A stretch of 64,000 nucleotides of DNA from Papaver somniferum (Eukaryota > Streptophyta > Magnoliopsida > Ranunculales > Papaveraceae), in assembly GCF_003573695.1 (NCBI RefSeq), contig NW_020650970.1:506665-570664 (forward strand), in the 5' to 3' direction. The translations under genes were made by a program, and so were the position numbers. Positions within the stretch are counted from its first letter, which is position 1. The number at the start of each line of letters is the position of its first letter. Below are positions 41,653-52,749 of the stretch, one piece after another. Under the pieces are notes generated by a model that saw only the letters and a list, made by a program, of their open reading frames with translations, searched no databases and had not been told where the DNA came from.

Positions 41653-43220
41653 TGTTGGTCATATATAACTAATATATATGTAAGTTGAACAAATCAAATG
41701 CGGAAGCGGATTATTAGTTCGTATCTTGTAATCGCTCCAAATGAAGATGATGTCGAACCAACGGATCACTTGCGTTTCACGTTCTTGTACCTCCAAACAC
41801 GGCGGTGAGTAGGTGCCACAAAAATGAGCACAAACTATATTTCCACAAAACTTAATACCGTATAGAACTTCTACTCCTTCTCCAAAGGACACACTTGGAA
41901 CAAGTACTAACACTTGTTAGCATGGAGATAAACACATGGAGTAAGTGATTAAACACTTGTTATCATCATGCAAACACATGGTGGCAAGAAACAAGACACA
42001 TGTTTCACCATGGCTTGGTTAGTTGGAGAAATTCCTTTGATAAAGTCAAGCATATGACTTTACTCATTCACCCAAGATGGACTTTGGGCATGCACATACA
42101 CAATGGGTGCCCATATTTCCAACATCTCCCACTCACACAAAGTGTGTGTAACGCCAGCATGCTTCCCAATCCAAGTCCTAAGAGAAAAATGTTCATAGTA
42201 AATAGTTTGTGCGACCGCCGAGATACCTTCATTTTGGGAGGTCCATACTAGAACTTCATTACGAGTCAGCATGGAGACATCAACCCTTCACAAAGAATGT
42301 TCGTATCTCATTACCTCAGATAATTTGACTACACCTGACACAATACTCTTAATTACTCTAGCAAACAGTATTGCACCCATGTACATTTTATCAATTCTAC
42401 TCATGATTTTCGACAGACGAAAAACGCTGGCCAGCTATGAGTCACAATTCATGGTGTATCATCAAATTTTCTTCCAAGAAATTCACATCGTTCCAATTCA
42501 ACTCAACAGCTTTCCTAGACATGTATCATCATACGAGAAGTTGCATCGTATTAGAAAACATGCTAAAGTAGCATCATTAAGTATCATCTTCATGACATAA
42601 ACTCAAGTCAAAGGGGTAAATGAATTGGATATTAATCTAGTGGCTCACACAGCAATGAAGCAGGGAATCATTCATCGCTCTCACAATCGGACGACTTAGC
42701 ACACACATCACAAAGTGTATGCTATGGCGTTTCTCCCACTCAAATGGGCAAGTCCAGCATAAAAAGCATACGCCATACAGATCTTAGTCTAGTCGCAATT
42801 TAAGCGCCTAACTTGACTTTCCGTTCTAACAGTCATTCACATAGTAACTGTTCAGAAAATCACATCTGGCTGTATAACATGCTTCATTAAATGGTGGTTA
42901 CATTTAATGATCGATCTCTTTGTAAGATCTCATCTTAAACATATTAAGGCGACTTCTAGTTGTATAGAAAAGTTTTCCATTAAAAGCACGTGGTTTTCAG
43001 AAAAACATATATTCCGAAAAACGTCCATTCTTTGTCTCATCTTGCTCGCTATGCTAAGCGCCAAGGAGAATCACCTGTGTGAGTAGGCCGATTCTTGCGT
43101 GCTGACAACTTTAATATCCGTGTACACATCAAAAGTATATGATTTCTATAAAAACATATTCATTTAAGAAAGCATTAATACTTATAATAATAATGTCATT
43201 ATCACATGTTCTACATAACA
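41653..43220 (-). mobile_element. C4 copia element: LTR in minus orientation (1.57 kb)
   Basis: On the minus strand it starts TGTTATGTAGAACATG at 43220 and ends GACCAACA at 41653, right of the host base run ATTAA. It matches the plus-oriented LTR at 44916-45565 plus 57298-58446, except for a loss of about 240 bp near 41900 that removes the TATA region. The pol frame runs a few codons into it. The plus-strand frames here are not genes. Confidence 0.85.
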
Positions 43221-44930
43221 AATCCTGTTTAATCCGATGTTCTCTACGTGAGATTGAAAAGCAATTTTCGGAATGGGCTTAGTCAAAGGGTCAGCCAACA
43301 TTCTATTTGTGGAAATATGTCTAAGAACAACCTTTCTTCGTGCAACCATATCGCGTATAAAGTGGAATATCCTAACAATGTGTTTGGTTTTTCCATGGTA
43401 TTTGGGATCTTTCACATATGCTAGAGCTGATGTGCTATCACTGTGAAGCAACACCGCTTCTTTTGCGTGTTCCGAGACATTGAGTCTCTTAAGAAATCTC
43501 CTCAACCAGACAGCTTCTTGGACGGCTGCCGCAAGTGCAACATACTCTGCTTCCATTGTAGATAGAGCAATACACTTTTGATTCTGACTACACCAAGTGA
43601 CTGCACCATCTCCAAGTTTAAAAACATATCCTGAAGTGGATTTAAACTCATCTCTATCGTTGCTCCAATCGGCATCGCTAAATCCTATGAGTCTAATGTC
43701 TTCACCATGGTAACAAATAGGGAGATTAGAAGTCCCTTTAAGATAACGAAATATCCTTTTAACTTCTTTCCAATGATCTGGTCCAGGGTTACTTTGGTAA
43801 CGACTTACCATCCCTACTGCAAAACTGATGTCGGGTCTAGTACACAACATAGCGTACATAAGACTCTGAACCGCAGATGCATATGGTACATTGGACATGT
43901 ATTTCTTTTCTTCTTCATTCTTAGGGCATTGGTCGTTACTTAGGACACATGCTTTGTTCATAGGAGTGTCAATGGGTTTGCAATCATGCATTCAAAAGCG
44001 CTCAAGTATCTTTTTTATGTAAGTCTCTTGAGACAAACTAAGAGTCTTTTTTGAGCGGTCTCGCGTGATCTTAACACCTAATACATAATTAGCTTCACCC
44101 ATGTCCGTCATTTCAAAATTAGAGGACAGCCAATTCTTAGTGGCGACAATTCCTTCTAGATCATTACCCGCTAATAGAATGTCATCGACATATAAGGCTA
44201 GGATAAGAATGCTTTCCTGAGATCGTTTTATGTACACACAATGGTCTTCCTCAATCATTTCATAACCAGCAGAGGTGATATATTGATGGAAACGCATATA
44301 CCATTGTCTAGACGATTTTTTAAGGCCATAAATGGAACCTTTGAGACGACAAACTTTGCGCTCTTGTCCTTTGACCTCAAAACCCGTTGGTTGAGACATG
44401 TAAATCTCTTAGTCTAGTTCCCCATTAAGGAATGCAGTTTTAACATCCATCTGGAACAATTATGAATCCAAATATGCAACAATAGCAAGGACGAGGCGAA
44501 TTGAAGCAAACCTTACCACAGGAGAGAAGGTTTCCTCATAGTCAATACCCTCGTGTTGAGTATATCCTTTTGCCACTAGACGATCTTTGTATTTTTCTGT
44601 TGAACCATATGCCTTGCGTTTAATTTTAAAGACCCATTTGTTTCCAATGGCCTTTCTCCCAGGTGGAAGATCAACCAACTCCAAAACGTCATTCTTATCC
44701 ATTGATTTAATTTCCTCTTGCATTGCAAAAATCCATTTATTGCAATCAACTGAAGAGATAGCTTCTCTAAAAGAAGTAGGCTCATCTTCAATACTTGCAG
44801 CATACATTAATATTCCCCCTTCAATCTCAAAGTGACGACGGGGTACTTTTCCACGCTCACTTCTGCGTGGTTCAAAAACTCGTGTCTGTAGCGGTTCACT
44901 CCCACTAACAGGATTTGATATGTAGAACAT
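43221..44930 (-). pseudogene. pol: C4 pol: reverse transcriptase and RNase H
   Basis: From 44930 leftwards: [39 protein letters not shown] and [20 protein letters not shown]. Next comes a segment with two in-frame stops around MDVKTAFLNGELD (44400-44465), then GSIYGLKKSSRQWYMRFHQY and the catalytic ILALYVDDILLAGND. After a stop at 43992 come HDCKPIDTPMNK, RPDISFAVGMVSRYQ and RNase H (WCSQNQKCIALSTMEAEYVA, then KHIVRIFHFIRDMVARR and LADPLTKPIP). Upstream it abuts an LTR facing the other way, so its own integrase is missing at this end. Confidence 0.88.
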
Positions 44931-45565
44931 GTGATAATGACATTATTATTATAAGTATTAATGCTTTCTTAAATGAATATGTTTTTTATAGAAATCATAT
45001 ACTTTTGATGTGTACACGGATATTAGAGTTGTCAGCAGGCAAGAATCGGCCTTCTCACACAGGTGATTCGTCTTGGCGCTTAGAATAGCGAGCAAGATGA
45101 GACAAAGAAGAGACGTTTTCCGGAATATATGTTTTTCGGAAAAACACGTGCTTTTGATGGAAAACTTTTCTATACAACTAGAAGTCGCCTTAATATGTTT
45201 AAGATGAGCTCTTACAAAGAGATCGATCATTAAATGTAACCACCATTTAATGAAGCCTGTTATACAGCCAGATGTGATTTTCTGAACAGTTACTATGTGA
45301 ATGACTGTTGAAACAGAAAGTCAAGTTAGGCGCTTAAATGGCGACTAGACTAAGATATGGATGGCGTATACTTTCTATGCTGTACATGCCTATTTGAGTG
45401 GGAGAAACGCCATAGCATACACTTTGTGATGTATGTGCTAAGTCGACCAATTGTGAGAGCGATGAATGATTCCCTGCTTCATTGCTGTGTGAGCCACTGG
45501 ATTAATATCCAATTCATTTACCCCTTTGACTTGAGTTTATGTCATGAAGAGGGTACTTAATGATG
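44916..45565 (+). mobile_element. C4 LTR in plus orientation, first part
   Basis: This is the reverse complement of 42560-43220. It begins TGATATGTAGAACATG, and similarity to the other LTR extends about 9 bp upstream (AACAGGATT), into sequence that precedes a 3' LTR. Broken at 45565 by G2; the rest continues at 57298. Confidence 0.85.
45561..45565. repeat. G2 target duplication, left copy
   Basis: TGATG here and at 57293-57297. The intact target is readable in the other C4 LTR (complement near 42577-42583), which confirms the site. Confidence 0.9.
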
Positions 45566-47415
45566 TGATGAGTGCCAAATATTGTATATATTTATCCCTT
45601 TTTGTTGGCATTTAACTCATCTTTTATGCATTAATTCTACATTTTATCCCATATTCTGTATTTTCATTGTTTTCAAGAATAAATATTTTTATTAATTAAT
45701 TTTGCATTTTTAGGTAATAAATAAAGTCTGGATGACTTGCGGAGCGAAAAGAGCAGGAAAGTAGTGAAAAGCCGGGAGAAATCACGCAAGGAAGCCGCGA
45801 AGAATGGTGCGCACAACCTCATTTTCTACACACAAAAGCGCCTCCGTTCTCAGCCATCAGATCAGTTCTCATAAGCATCCGATGGTCGCTCCTTCATAGA
45901 GCATCAAAATCTGAAGTCTCTGCCAAGCACCACAGCGCTGAAATTCCAAGCCTTCAGATTAGATGGTAGTTGAATCCAACGGTCGCTCCCTTGCTGTTCA
46001 TCAACGTTTGATATCTCCGCCTTACACTACAACACCTAACCCCATCTAGAGCCGTTAACTTCGTTGTATCAAAAAATCTGACGGTCGCTACCAACCTCTT
46101 CAGGAGGAACCATCCGATCCACCTACCAGCTTCACATCCCACGGCCCATCTCACGAAACATCACCTCTTGATGGACCCGCCTCACACCCTAGCGACCGAG
46201 CACCTACACCCCAAACAAACAGACCCTTCTCCCAAATCAGTCGACCACCCTCCCCTTCTCCCAAAATCAGTTGCAGAACCACCATACCGCCTGCAACTTC
46301 ACTGCCACCACCATCTCTTCCATCACCACCTCGAGCTTCACCATCTCCATTCTCTCGACCAAGTCAGAGCTTCACCATCATCCAGCTCCCTAGTATGTCC
46401 CTTTCTTGTTCTTAGCATCACCCCTAGGTGCTACAAATAAGAAAGAGAAACTCTAGGGCATCAGTAGACGCAATTGGGAGCTGTAGAGCTGAGGAGGAGA
46501 AGAGGGAACATCAACAGGGCTTGGGTCGAGCGTAGGGGAGACCAATTCAGAAATCAGTGAGTGTAATTTGTAATTTAGAAATTAGGGTTTTCAAATTTGG
46601 GGATTTTCCAATTAGGGTTTGTAGAAATCTAGTTTTCTTGTAAAAACTATAAATTGAGGATATGGGTGTGGTAGAAAAGCTCTCTGGGCTAGCCAGTGAA
46701 CACATGTTTAAGTTTCCATTTTACTTCATATATCAGTTACATTTTCAGTTCATGTGGAATGTTTGTTATGCATAAAAATTGACTGTGAATTGTATGTTGT
46801 AATGTGGAGCATGTTTACATCTGTTGACATCATGATTACAAGCATGTTCATGTTCTAATTCATTTGCTAGGGCTTAGAGGAAGCTCTTGATCATATGCTA
46901 GGATAGTAAGTGTATATGTATTGTCTTGGAATGATTTAACTGCCTTAGGATTAATGAAATTCCACTTGAGTTACTTCACTTGTGATCAGCTGTGCTGTTA
47001 GAAGACAGCTGATGCTAGGAGTGGAGCTAGGTTAGTTTGTAAGAATTTAATCCATTAGAGAGATTGCCTTAAGCTCAGTTAGCTAGTTGAGCTAAATACT
47101 TGTGATCAGTTGTGCTGTTGAAAGACAGCTGATGCTAGGGGTCATTTAGCTAGGTTAGTTACTCTATTCTTCATTGTAGTCTTTCATGAAAGAACAAGAC
47201 ATACATTGCATCACAATTTCCTTAGCCTAGGGTCAAGTAGTGGAATCAAAAGCCTTAGTACCCTCCCTTGAACTCAGATAACCTTAGAAATTCCCCAAAG
47301 AGAACTTTAGCAAATCCTCCAAGTCCCTGTGGACAAACCCTTTCTTACTCCACCTATCTACAACAACTCTGTATACTTGCAGGCTAGTTTAGGTAGTTCT
47401 TTTCCTTTTACACCA
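45566..47415 (+). mobile_element. G2 gypsy element: 5' LTR (1.85 kb)
   Basis: It starts TGATGAGTGCC and ends TTTTACACCA, nearly identical to 55442-57292 (scattered single-base differences, of the order of 1%). A TATA-like ACTATAAATT lies at 46646-46655. A duplicated module occurs at about 46980-47150 (ACTTGTGATCAG(C/T)TGTGCTGTT and ACAGCTGATGCTAGG, twice). Open frames are not genes. Confidence 0.93.
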
Positions 47416-47421
47416 AGTTTT

Positions 47422-47439
47422 TGGCGCCGCTGCCGGGGA
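47422..47439 (+). other. G2 primer-binding site
   Basis: TGGCGCCGCTGCCGGGGA, a single copy six bases after the LTR end: the same tRNA-Asp-type site as G1. Confidence 0.88.
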
Positions 47440-48468
47440 CTCGGTAGCGGTTTGCTTGTTTTCTGTTTGTTTCCTGTTTTCTGTCTTGTTTTTGCTTCAC
47501 TAAGTGCATTGCCTTGCACTACCTTGCACTGCTGCAAGTGCTGCTGCTGTGCTGCTACAAGTGCAAGTGCTGCTGCTGTTGGTGTGCAAGTGTTGGTTTC
47601 TGCTGCTTGTTTTCTGCTGTTGGTGTGCACTACCTTGCACTGCTGCAAGTGCAAGTGCTGTGCTGCTGCAAGTGTTGCTGAAGCTGCTGTGAAGCTGCTG
47701 CTGTGAAGCTGCAGTTGCTGCTGGTGCTGTTGCTGCTGCTGCTGCTGGTGTGGAGCTGCTGCTGCCAAGCCAACTGGGCTGCCAACTGAAGCTGTCAACT
47801 GGGCTTGCATATTTCTCTGCTGCTGGGCTTGTGCCAACTCTCTGCTGCTGGGCTCTGCTCCACCTTTGCTACTGGGCTTGAACCAACTTAGCTGCTTAGG
47901 ACGATCATAAAGCCCAACTGGGCTGTGCAACCAAAAAGGGATAAAAAGCCCAAATTTGGGCTCCCTCCAAAAATCAAGTAAGCCTAACCCATGAGCTAAC
48001 CCAACTGGGCCTCATTAAATTTATCTGGGCTTGTATTTAAGTGTTTATATTTGGGCCTGTAATAATTTTATTTTTCTTTTTCTTTATTTTCTATTTGGGC
48101 TTGTAATAATTTTTATTTTTCTTTTTATTTTTCTTTTATATGCTTGTAATTATTTGTTTGTTATTTTTCTTTTGTGGGCTTGCACTTTATTTTGGACTAT
48201 AGGTTTAAATCCCATTGGGCTCCTAACCTTACAAAGAAGGGAGAAATTTTGTTGGTCCGTGAGTTAAGATTTTTCTCACCAAAATTCTCCAAAGAACCCA
48301 AGAACCAAAAGCCTTTTTAGTTGTTTGGGCTTTTTGTCCCAATTAATCCAAAATTTCTCTAAACCCATTGTGAAACCAAAACCCAACAAAACCAAATTTT
48401 AGGTCGTGTTTTTCATTGACTGTGGGCTTGTTAGATGTTATTTCATCGATCAATGATCTTGTTAGGAT
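47440..48468 (+). other. G2 leader (5' UTR)
   Basis: The first half is a TGC/CTG-rich low-complexity run (47500-47900), the second half repeats TGGGCTTGTAATAATT words. Both components are present in G1, but there the TGC-rich part is inside the LTR. Frames on either strand reflect trinucleotide composition. Confidence 0.65.
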
Positions 48469-49833
48469 ATGGTTGTGACCTTTAGAGACCAATCAAACCG
48501 ACTAATTAGAGTCAATCCAATAGACCCAATTGACATACCCACATCCTCCGAGGAAAACACACCGAACCAACCTGAGATAATGGAAGAACCCCGTAGCCTC
48601 AAGGATTACATGTACCCCACAAGGACAAGCCAACCCTCTTGCATTGTTTTACCAGAAGCTACTGGTCATTATGAGCTAAAATCGAGCACAATACAAATGC
48701 TTCCCGTGTTTAGAGGAATTGAAAATGAAAACCCTTACCATCACGTGAGAGAATTTGAGGAGATTTTTGGAACTATACGTTTCACTCAGATGTCTGACGA
48801 AACCCTAAAATTGAGACTATTCCCTTTTTCTTTGAAGGAAAAGGCCAAGTCATGGCTGTATGCCTTACATCCACAGTCAATTAGGACATGGGACAACCTC
48901 ACAAAAGAGTTTTTCAAAAAGTTCTTCCCTAATCACAAGACTGCGACAATTCGTCAAAATCTGAACAGCTTTGTACAATTAGAAGGTGAAACCTTAGCTA
49001 GATATCTTGAGAGATTCAATGAATTGTTGCTTAAGTGTCCCCATCATGGTTTTGAGAAATGGAGACTTGTGCAAATTTTGTATGAAGGTTTAGATGTCTC
49101 CACCCGAACAATTGTAGAGTCTATGTGCAATGGACTCTTCACAGATAAAAGTGCTGATGACTCTTGGGCTTTCCTAATTGAAGTTGCTGAAAAAACTCAA
49201 CAATGGGAGTCCATTCGTGAACCTAGAAAGACTACACCTGTAGATAAGGTCCATAGAATTGAGTCTAAATTTGAGGAAAATGCAAAAATGGCAGCACTAG
49301 CAAGAAGATTAGAAGCATTAGAACTTCAGAAAAACGTAAAACCTTCTACCACTGCTTTCTGTGAACATGTCGAAATGGCTATCTGTGATATATGTAACGG
49401 TTCTGACCATCAGGTCAGTGATTGTCCGGAAATGCATGCATTCCAAGAATCTAGGCTAGAACAGGCACATGCTATGTTTCAAAAACAAGAGCATAACCCT
49501 TATTCTCAGACCTACAACCCAGGATGGAGGAACCACCCCAATTTTTCATGGTCTAAAGGACCCATTCAAGGAGGACCATCTCAACCCACTCAAAGCTATC
49601 AAAACAATCAAGGCTATCAATACCCTAAAAATCCTCAACAGCAGTTGTACCCTCAATACACTGCTGACAAGAAATTGTCTAGCATTGAAGAGAGTATCAA
49701 TCAATTGACCCAACATCTGATGAAGAATGAGAAAGCAACTGATCAACGAGTCTCCGCTCTAGAACTACAGATGGGTCAAATTTGCGATGCACTGAATACA
49801 AGAGAAAAGGGTAAACTTCCTAGCCAGCCCTAA
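48469..49833 (+). CDS. gag: G2 gag (Athila/Tat-like), 454 aa
   Basis: Capsid/nucleocapsid protein of the element. The start at 48469 gives MVVTFRDQSNRLIRVNPIDP; the core follows with SLKDYMYPTRTSQPSCIVLP, ENPYHHVREFEEIFGTIRF, KEKAKSWLYALHPQSIRTWD and KCPHHGFEKWRLVQILYEGL. A CCHC knuckle CDICNGSDHQVSDC lies around residue 305-318. The C-terminal part is Gln/Asn/Pro-rich and ends in a helical segment (QRVSALELQMGQICDAL). Closed by TAA, after which the same frame stays open into pol. No internal damage. The intact frame with near-identical LTRs suggests recent activity. Confidence 0.9.
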   Translation: MVVTFRDQSNRLIRVNPIDPIDIPTSSEENTPNQPEIMEEPRSLKDYMYPTRTSQPSCIVLPEATGHYELKSSTIQMLPVFRGIENENPYHHVREFEEIFGTIRFTQMSDETLKLRLFPFSLKEKAKSWLYALHPQSIRTWDNLTKEFFKKFFPNHKTATIRQNLNSFVQLEGETLARYLERFNELLLKCPHHGFEKWRLVQILYEGLDVSTRTIVESMCNGLFTDKSADDSWAFLIEVAEKTQQWESIREPRKTTPVDKVHRIESKFEENAKMAALARRLEALELQKNVKPSTTAFCEHVEMAICDICNGSDHQVSDCPEMHAFQESRLEQAHAMFQKQEHNPYSQTYNPGWRNHPNFSWSKGPIQGGPSQPTQSYQNNQGYQYPKNPQQQLYPQYTADKKLSSIEESINQLTQHLMKNEKATDQRVSALELQMGQICDALNTREKGKLPSQP

Positions 49834-52749
49834 CAAAATCCAAAGAGGATATTTCAAGCAGGAACATCATCTTGCAATGAAACCTCACCCGATCAAGCCC
49901 ATTCCATCACCACTCTCCGAAGTGGTAAGATTGTTGAGAACAATGTAGGCATACCACAATCAAATGAGTCTGAGCCAAGCATATCATTGCCTACACCACC
50001 AAAGAACACCTCCAACTTAGAAAAGGAACCTGAGTACATTAGCAAAGCCGACAATCCTAATGTTGATGTTGCTCCATATCCTCAGAGGTTAGTTCGCAAA
50101 AAGATAAGCACCCACTACAATGAGATGTTAGAACTGTTCAAAAGAGTCAACATCAACATTCCTTTTCTTGAGGCAATTAAGCAAATCCCTGCATATGCCA
50201 AATTCCTCAAAGACTTGTGCACTCAAAAGCGCAAGATTAATGTGCACAAACGTGCTTTCTTAGCTGAACAGGTGAGTTCCATCATTCTGAACAAAACTCC
50301 ACCTAAGTTTAGGGACCCAGGTTGTCCAACAATTTCTTGCACTATAGGAAACCACATGGTCAGTAAAGCTTTATTAGATCTAGGTGCAAGTGTGAACCTC
50401 CTGCCATATTCTGTTTATGCGCAGTTAGGTCTTGGAGAATTGAAGCCAACACCCATAACTCTCCAATTGGCGGACCGATCCGTCAAAGTCCCTCGAGGTG
50501 TAGTTGAGGATGTCTTAATTAAGGTTGATAAGTTCTACTTTCCTGTAGACTTTATTGTCTTAGACACTCAACCTGTACAAAACCCGGATAGTCACATTCC
50601 TGTCATTTTAGGACGTCCTTTCTTGGCGACATCTAATGCGATCATCAATTGTCGTAATGGAGTGTTGAAGCTGTCTTTTGGGAACATGACTGTCGAGCTG
50701 AATGTGTTTAATGTTAGTCAACAGCATGTGAATCTTGATGATGAGGATGTACATGAGGTCAATATGATTGAGAGTTTGATACAAGATTCATTGACTGGCA
50801 TTATGTCAAAAGATCCCTTGCAAGCATGTTTGGAAGATGTTAACTTGGAGTTGTATGATGATGAATACATTGGTGAAGTCCAATCTTTGCTCGAATCTGT
50901 ACCTCAAATGGACATCACTAAATGGCAGACTACAGTGGAACAACTCCCACTTTCTGAGAAGTCTGTTATATCTTCGGATGAGTCTCCTAAGGCCAAACAG
51001 GAATTGAAACCATTACCTGATACTTTGAAGTATGCATTTCTAGGTCAGTCTGATAATTTACCTGTTATCATTTCTTCACGATTAAACATAGAACAGGAAA
51101 ACAAGCTTTTAGGAGTACTTGAGGAGCAGAAAGAAGCCTTAGGATGGACCATCTCAGATCTCAAAGGGATAAGCCCCACAATTTGCATGCATCACATTAA
51201 TCTTGAAGAGAATGCAAAACCATCTAGGGAAATGCAAAGGAGACTTAATCCTAACATGAGAGACGTTGTTAAGAGTGAGATCTTGAAGCTACTTGATGCG
51301 GGTATCATATATCCGATTTCAGATAGTAAATGGGTTAGTCCCATTCAAGTTGTGCCTAAGAAGTCAGGCATTACTGTAGTTCGGAATGAAAAGAATGAGT
51401 TAGTCCCTTCACGTACAACCACAGGATGGCGAGTATGTATCGACTACAGGAAGTTGAACACAGTAACAAGAAAAGATCACTTCCCCCTTCCCTTCATAGA
51501 CCAAATGCTAGAACGTGTGTCTGGACACAGTCACTACTGTTTTCTAGATGGCTTTTCCGGTTATAACCAAATTCACATTGCACCGGAAGATCAGGAAAAA
51601 ACTACATTCACGTGCCCATTTGGGACATTTGCTTTTAGACGTATGCCCTTCGGGCTGTGTAATGCACCTGCTACTTTCCAGCGTTGCATGATGAGCATTT
51701 TTTCAGACATGATAGATAGTTTTCTCGAGATCTTTATGGATGATTTCTCTGTGTTTGGCTCTTCTTTTGACGAATGTTTGGACCATCTAGTCCTTGTGCT
51801 ATCAAGATGTAAGCAAAAGAATCTGATTTTAAACTGGGAAAAATGCCACTTCATGGTGAAATCCGGCATAGTTCTAGGACACATCGTATCGGAAAAAGGA
51901 ATTGAAGTAGATAAAGCTAAAGTCGATCTCATTCAACATTTACCCCAACCCCACTCTGTGAAGGGGATTCGATCATTTTTAGGTCACGCCGGATTCTACC
52001 GGAGATTCATCAAAAACTTTAGCCAAATCTCTCGCCCTTTGTGTAACCTACTTGCCAAAGATGTTGTCTTTAACTTTGATGCTGCGTGTGTGAAGGCGTG
52101 GGAAGAACTCAAGACTCTCCTCACCTCAGCTCCTATTGTCCAACCACCCGACTGGGAACTACCGTTCGAACTTATGTGTGATGCCTCTGATTATGTTGTT
52201 GGTGCTGTTTTAGGACAGCGAGTTGATAGACTACCATATGTGATATACTATGCTAGCAAAACCCTTAATGATGCCCAACTCAATTATTCAACTACCGAGA
52301 AGGAATTGCTTGCCGTCGTTTTCGCATTAGACAAGTTTAGATCTTATCTGATAGGGTCTAAGATCATCATATACACAGACCATGCGGCTTTGAAGTATCT
52401 TCTTTCCAAGAAGGATGCTAAAGCTCGCCTTATTCGATGGATACTCTTATTACAGGAATTCGATCTCGAAATCCGTGATAAGAAAGGTTGTGAGAATGTG
52501 GTTGCTGATCATTTGTCTAGATTAACTTTAGAGTCTATTGATGAATGTGAGCTGATTAGAGAATCATTCCCAGATGAACAGATGTCTATCTCAGACCTTC
52601 CTTGGTTTGCTGATATCGTTAACTACCTTGCTGCAGGTAGGATGCCCTCACATTGGTCGAGACAAGACCGCTATAAGTTTTGGCTGAAGTTAAACATTTC
52701 CTTTGGGATGACCCATATTTGTTTAAGTACTGCCGGACCAAATCATTAG
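49834..52749 (+). CDS. pol: G2 pol: protease, reverse transcriptase, RNase H
   Basis: Continuous with gag in frame but for one TAA at 49831-49833. It begins with a linker carrying SITTLRSGKIVEN, the LRSGK signature of this lineage. The first Met is at 49987. Counting from it: protease LLDLGASVNLLPYS (catalytic Asp ~131) with VILGRPFL near 210; RT WVSPIQVVPKKSG, WRVCIDYRKLN, the FLDGFSGYNQI box and the catalytic EIFMDDFSVFGSSFDECL (about nt 51730); RNase H ELMCDASDYVVGAVLGQ, YYASKTLNDAQLNYSTTEKE, IIYTDHAALKYLL and VVADHLSRL. RT and RNase H copy the RNA into DNA. The frame closes at 52749 just before integrase, where damage begins. Confidence 0.92.
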   Translation, partial: QNPKRIFQAGTSSCNETSPDQAHSITTLRSGKIVENNVGIPQSNESEPSISLPTPPKNTSNLEKEPEYISKADNPNVDVAPYPQRLVRKKISTHYNEMLELFKRVNINIPFLEAIKQIPAYAKFLKDLCTQKRKINVHKRAFLAEQVSSIILNKTPPKFRDPGCPTISCTIGNHMVSKALLDLGASVNLLPYSVYAQLGLGELKPTPITLQLADRSVKVPRGVVEDVLIKVDKFYFPVDFIVLDTQPVQNPDSHIPVILGRPFLATSNAIINCRNGVLKLSFGNMTVELNVFNVSQQHVNLDDEDVHEVNMIESLIQDSLTGIMSKDPLQACLEDVNLELYDDEYIGEVQSLLESVPQMDITKWQTTVEQLPLSEKSVISSDESPKAKQELKPLPDTLKYAFLGQSDNLPVIISSRLNIEQENKLLGVLEEQKEALGWTISDLKGISPTICMHHINLEENAKPSREMQRRLNPNMRDVVKSEILKLLDAGIIYPISDSKWVSPIQVVPKKSGITVVRNEKNELVPSRTTTGWRVCIDYRKLNTVTRKDHFPLPFIDQMLERVSGHSHYCFLDGFSGYNQIHIAPEDQEKTTFTCPFGTFAFRRMPFGLCNAPATFQRCMMSIFSDMIDSFLEIFMDDFSVFGSSFDECLDHLVLVLSRCKQKNLILNWEKCHFMVKSGIVLGHIVSEKGIEVDKAKVDLIQHLPQPHSVKGIRSFLGHAGFYRRFIKNFSQISRPLCNLLAKDVVFNFDAACVKAWEELKTLLTSAPIVQPPDWELPFELMCDASDYVVGAVLGQRVDRLPYVIYYASKTLNDAQLNYSTTEKELLAVVFALDKFRSYLIGSKIIIYTDHAALKYLLSKKDAKARLIRWILLLQEFDLEIRDKKGCENVVADHLSRLTLESIDECELIRESFPDEQMSISDLPWFADIVNYLAAGRMPSHWSRQDRYKFWLKLNISFGMTHICLSTAGPNH

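Noticed and set aside
41653..45565. Large inverted-repeat DNA transposon with ~650-1500 bp inverted ends around RT
   Set aside because: The ends are copia LTRs with TG/CA termini and a primer-binding site; the interior is copia pol. Better explained as a rearranged retrotransposon.
47358..47930. 190-aa Gln/Ala-rich minus-strand frame
   Set aside because: Antisense of the CTG-rich G2 leader; trinucleotide repeats leave several frames open.
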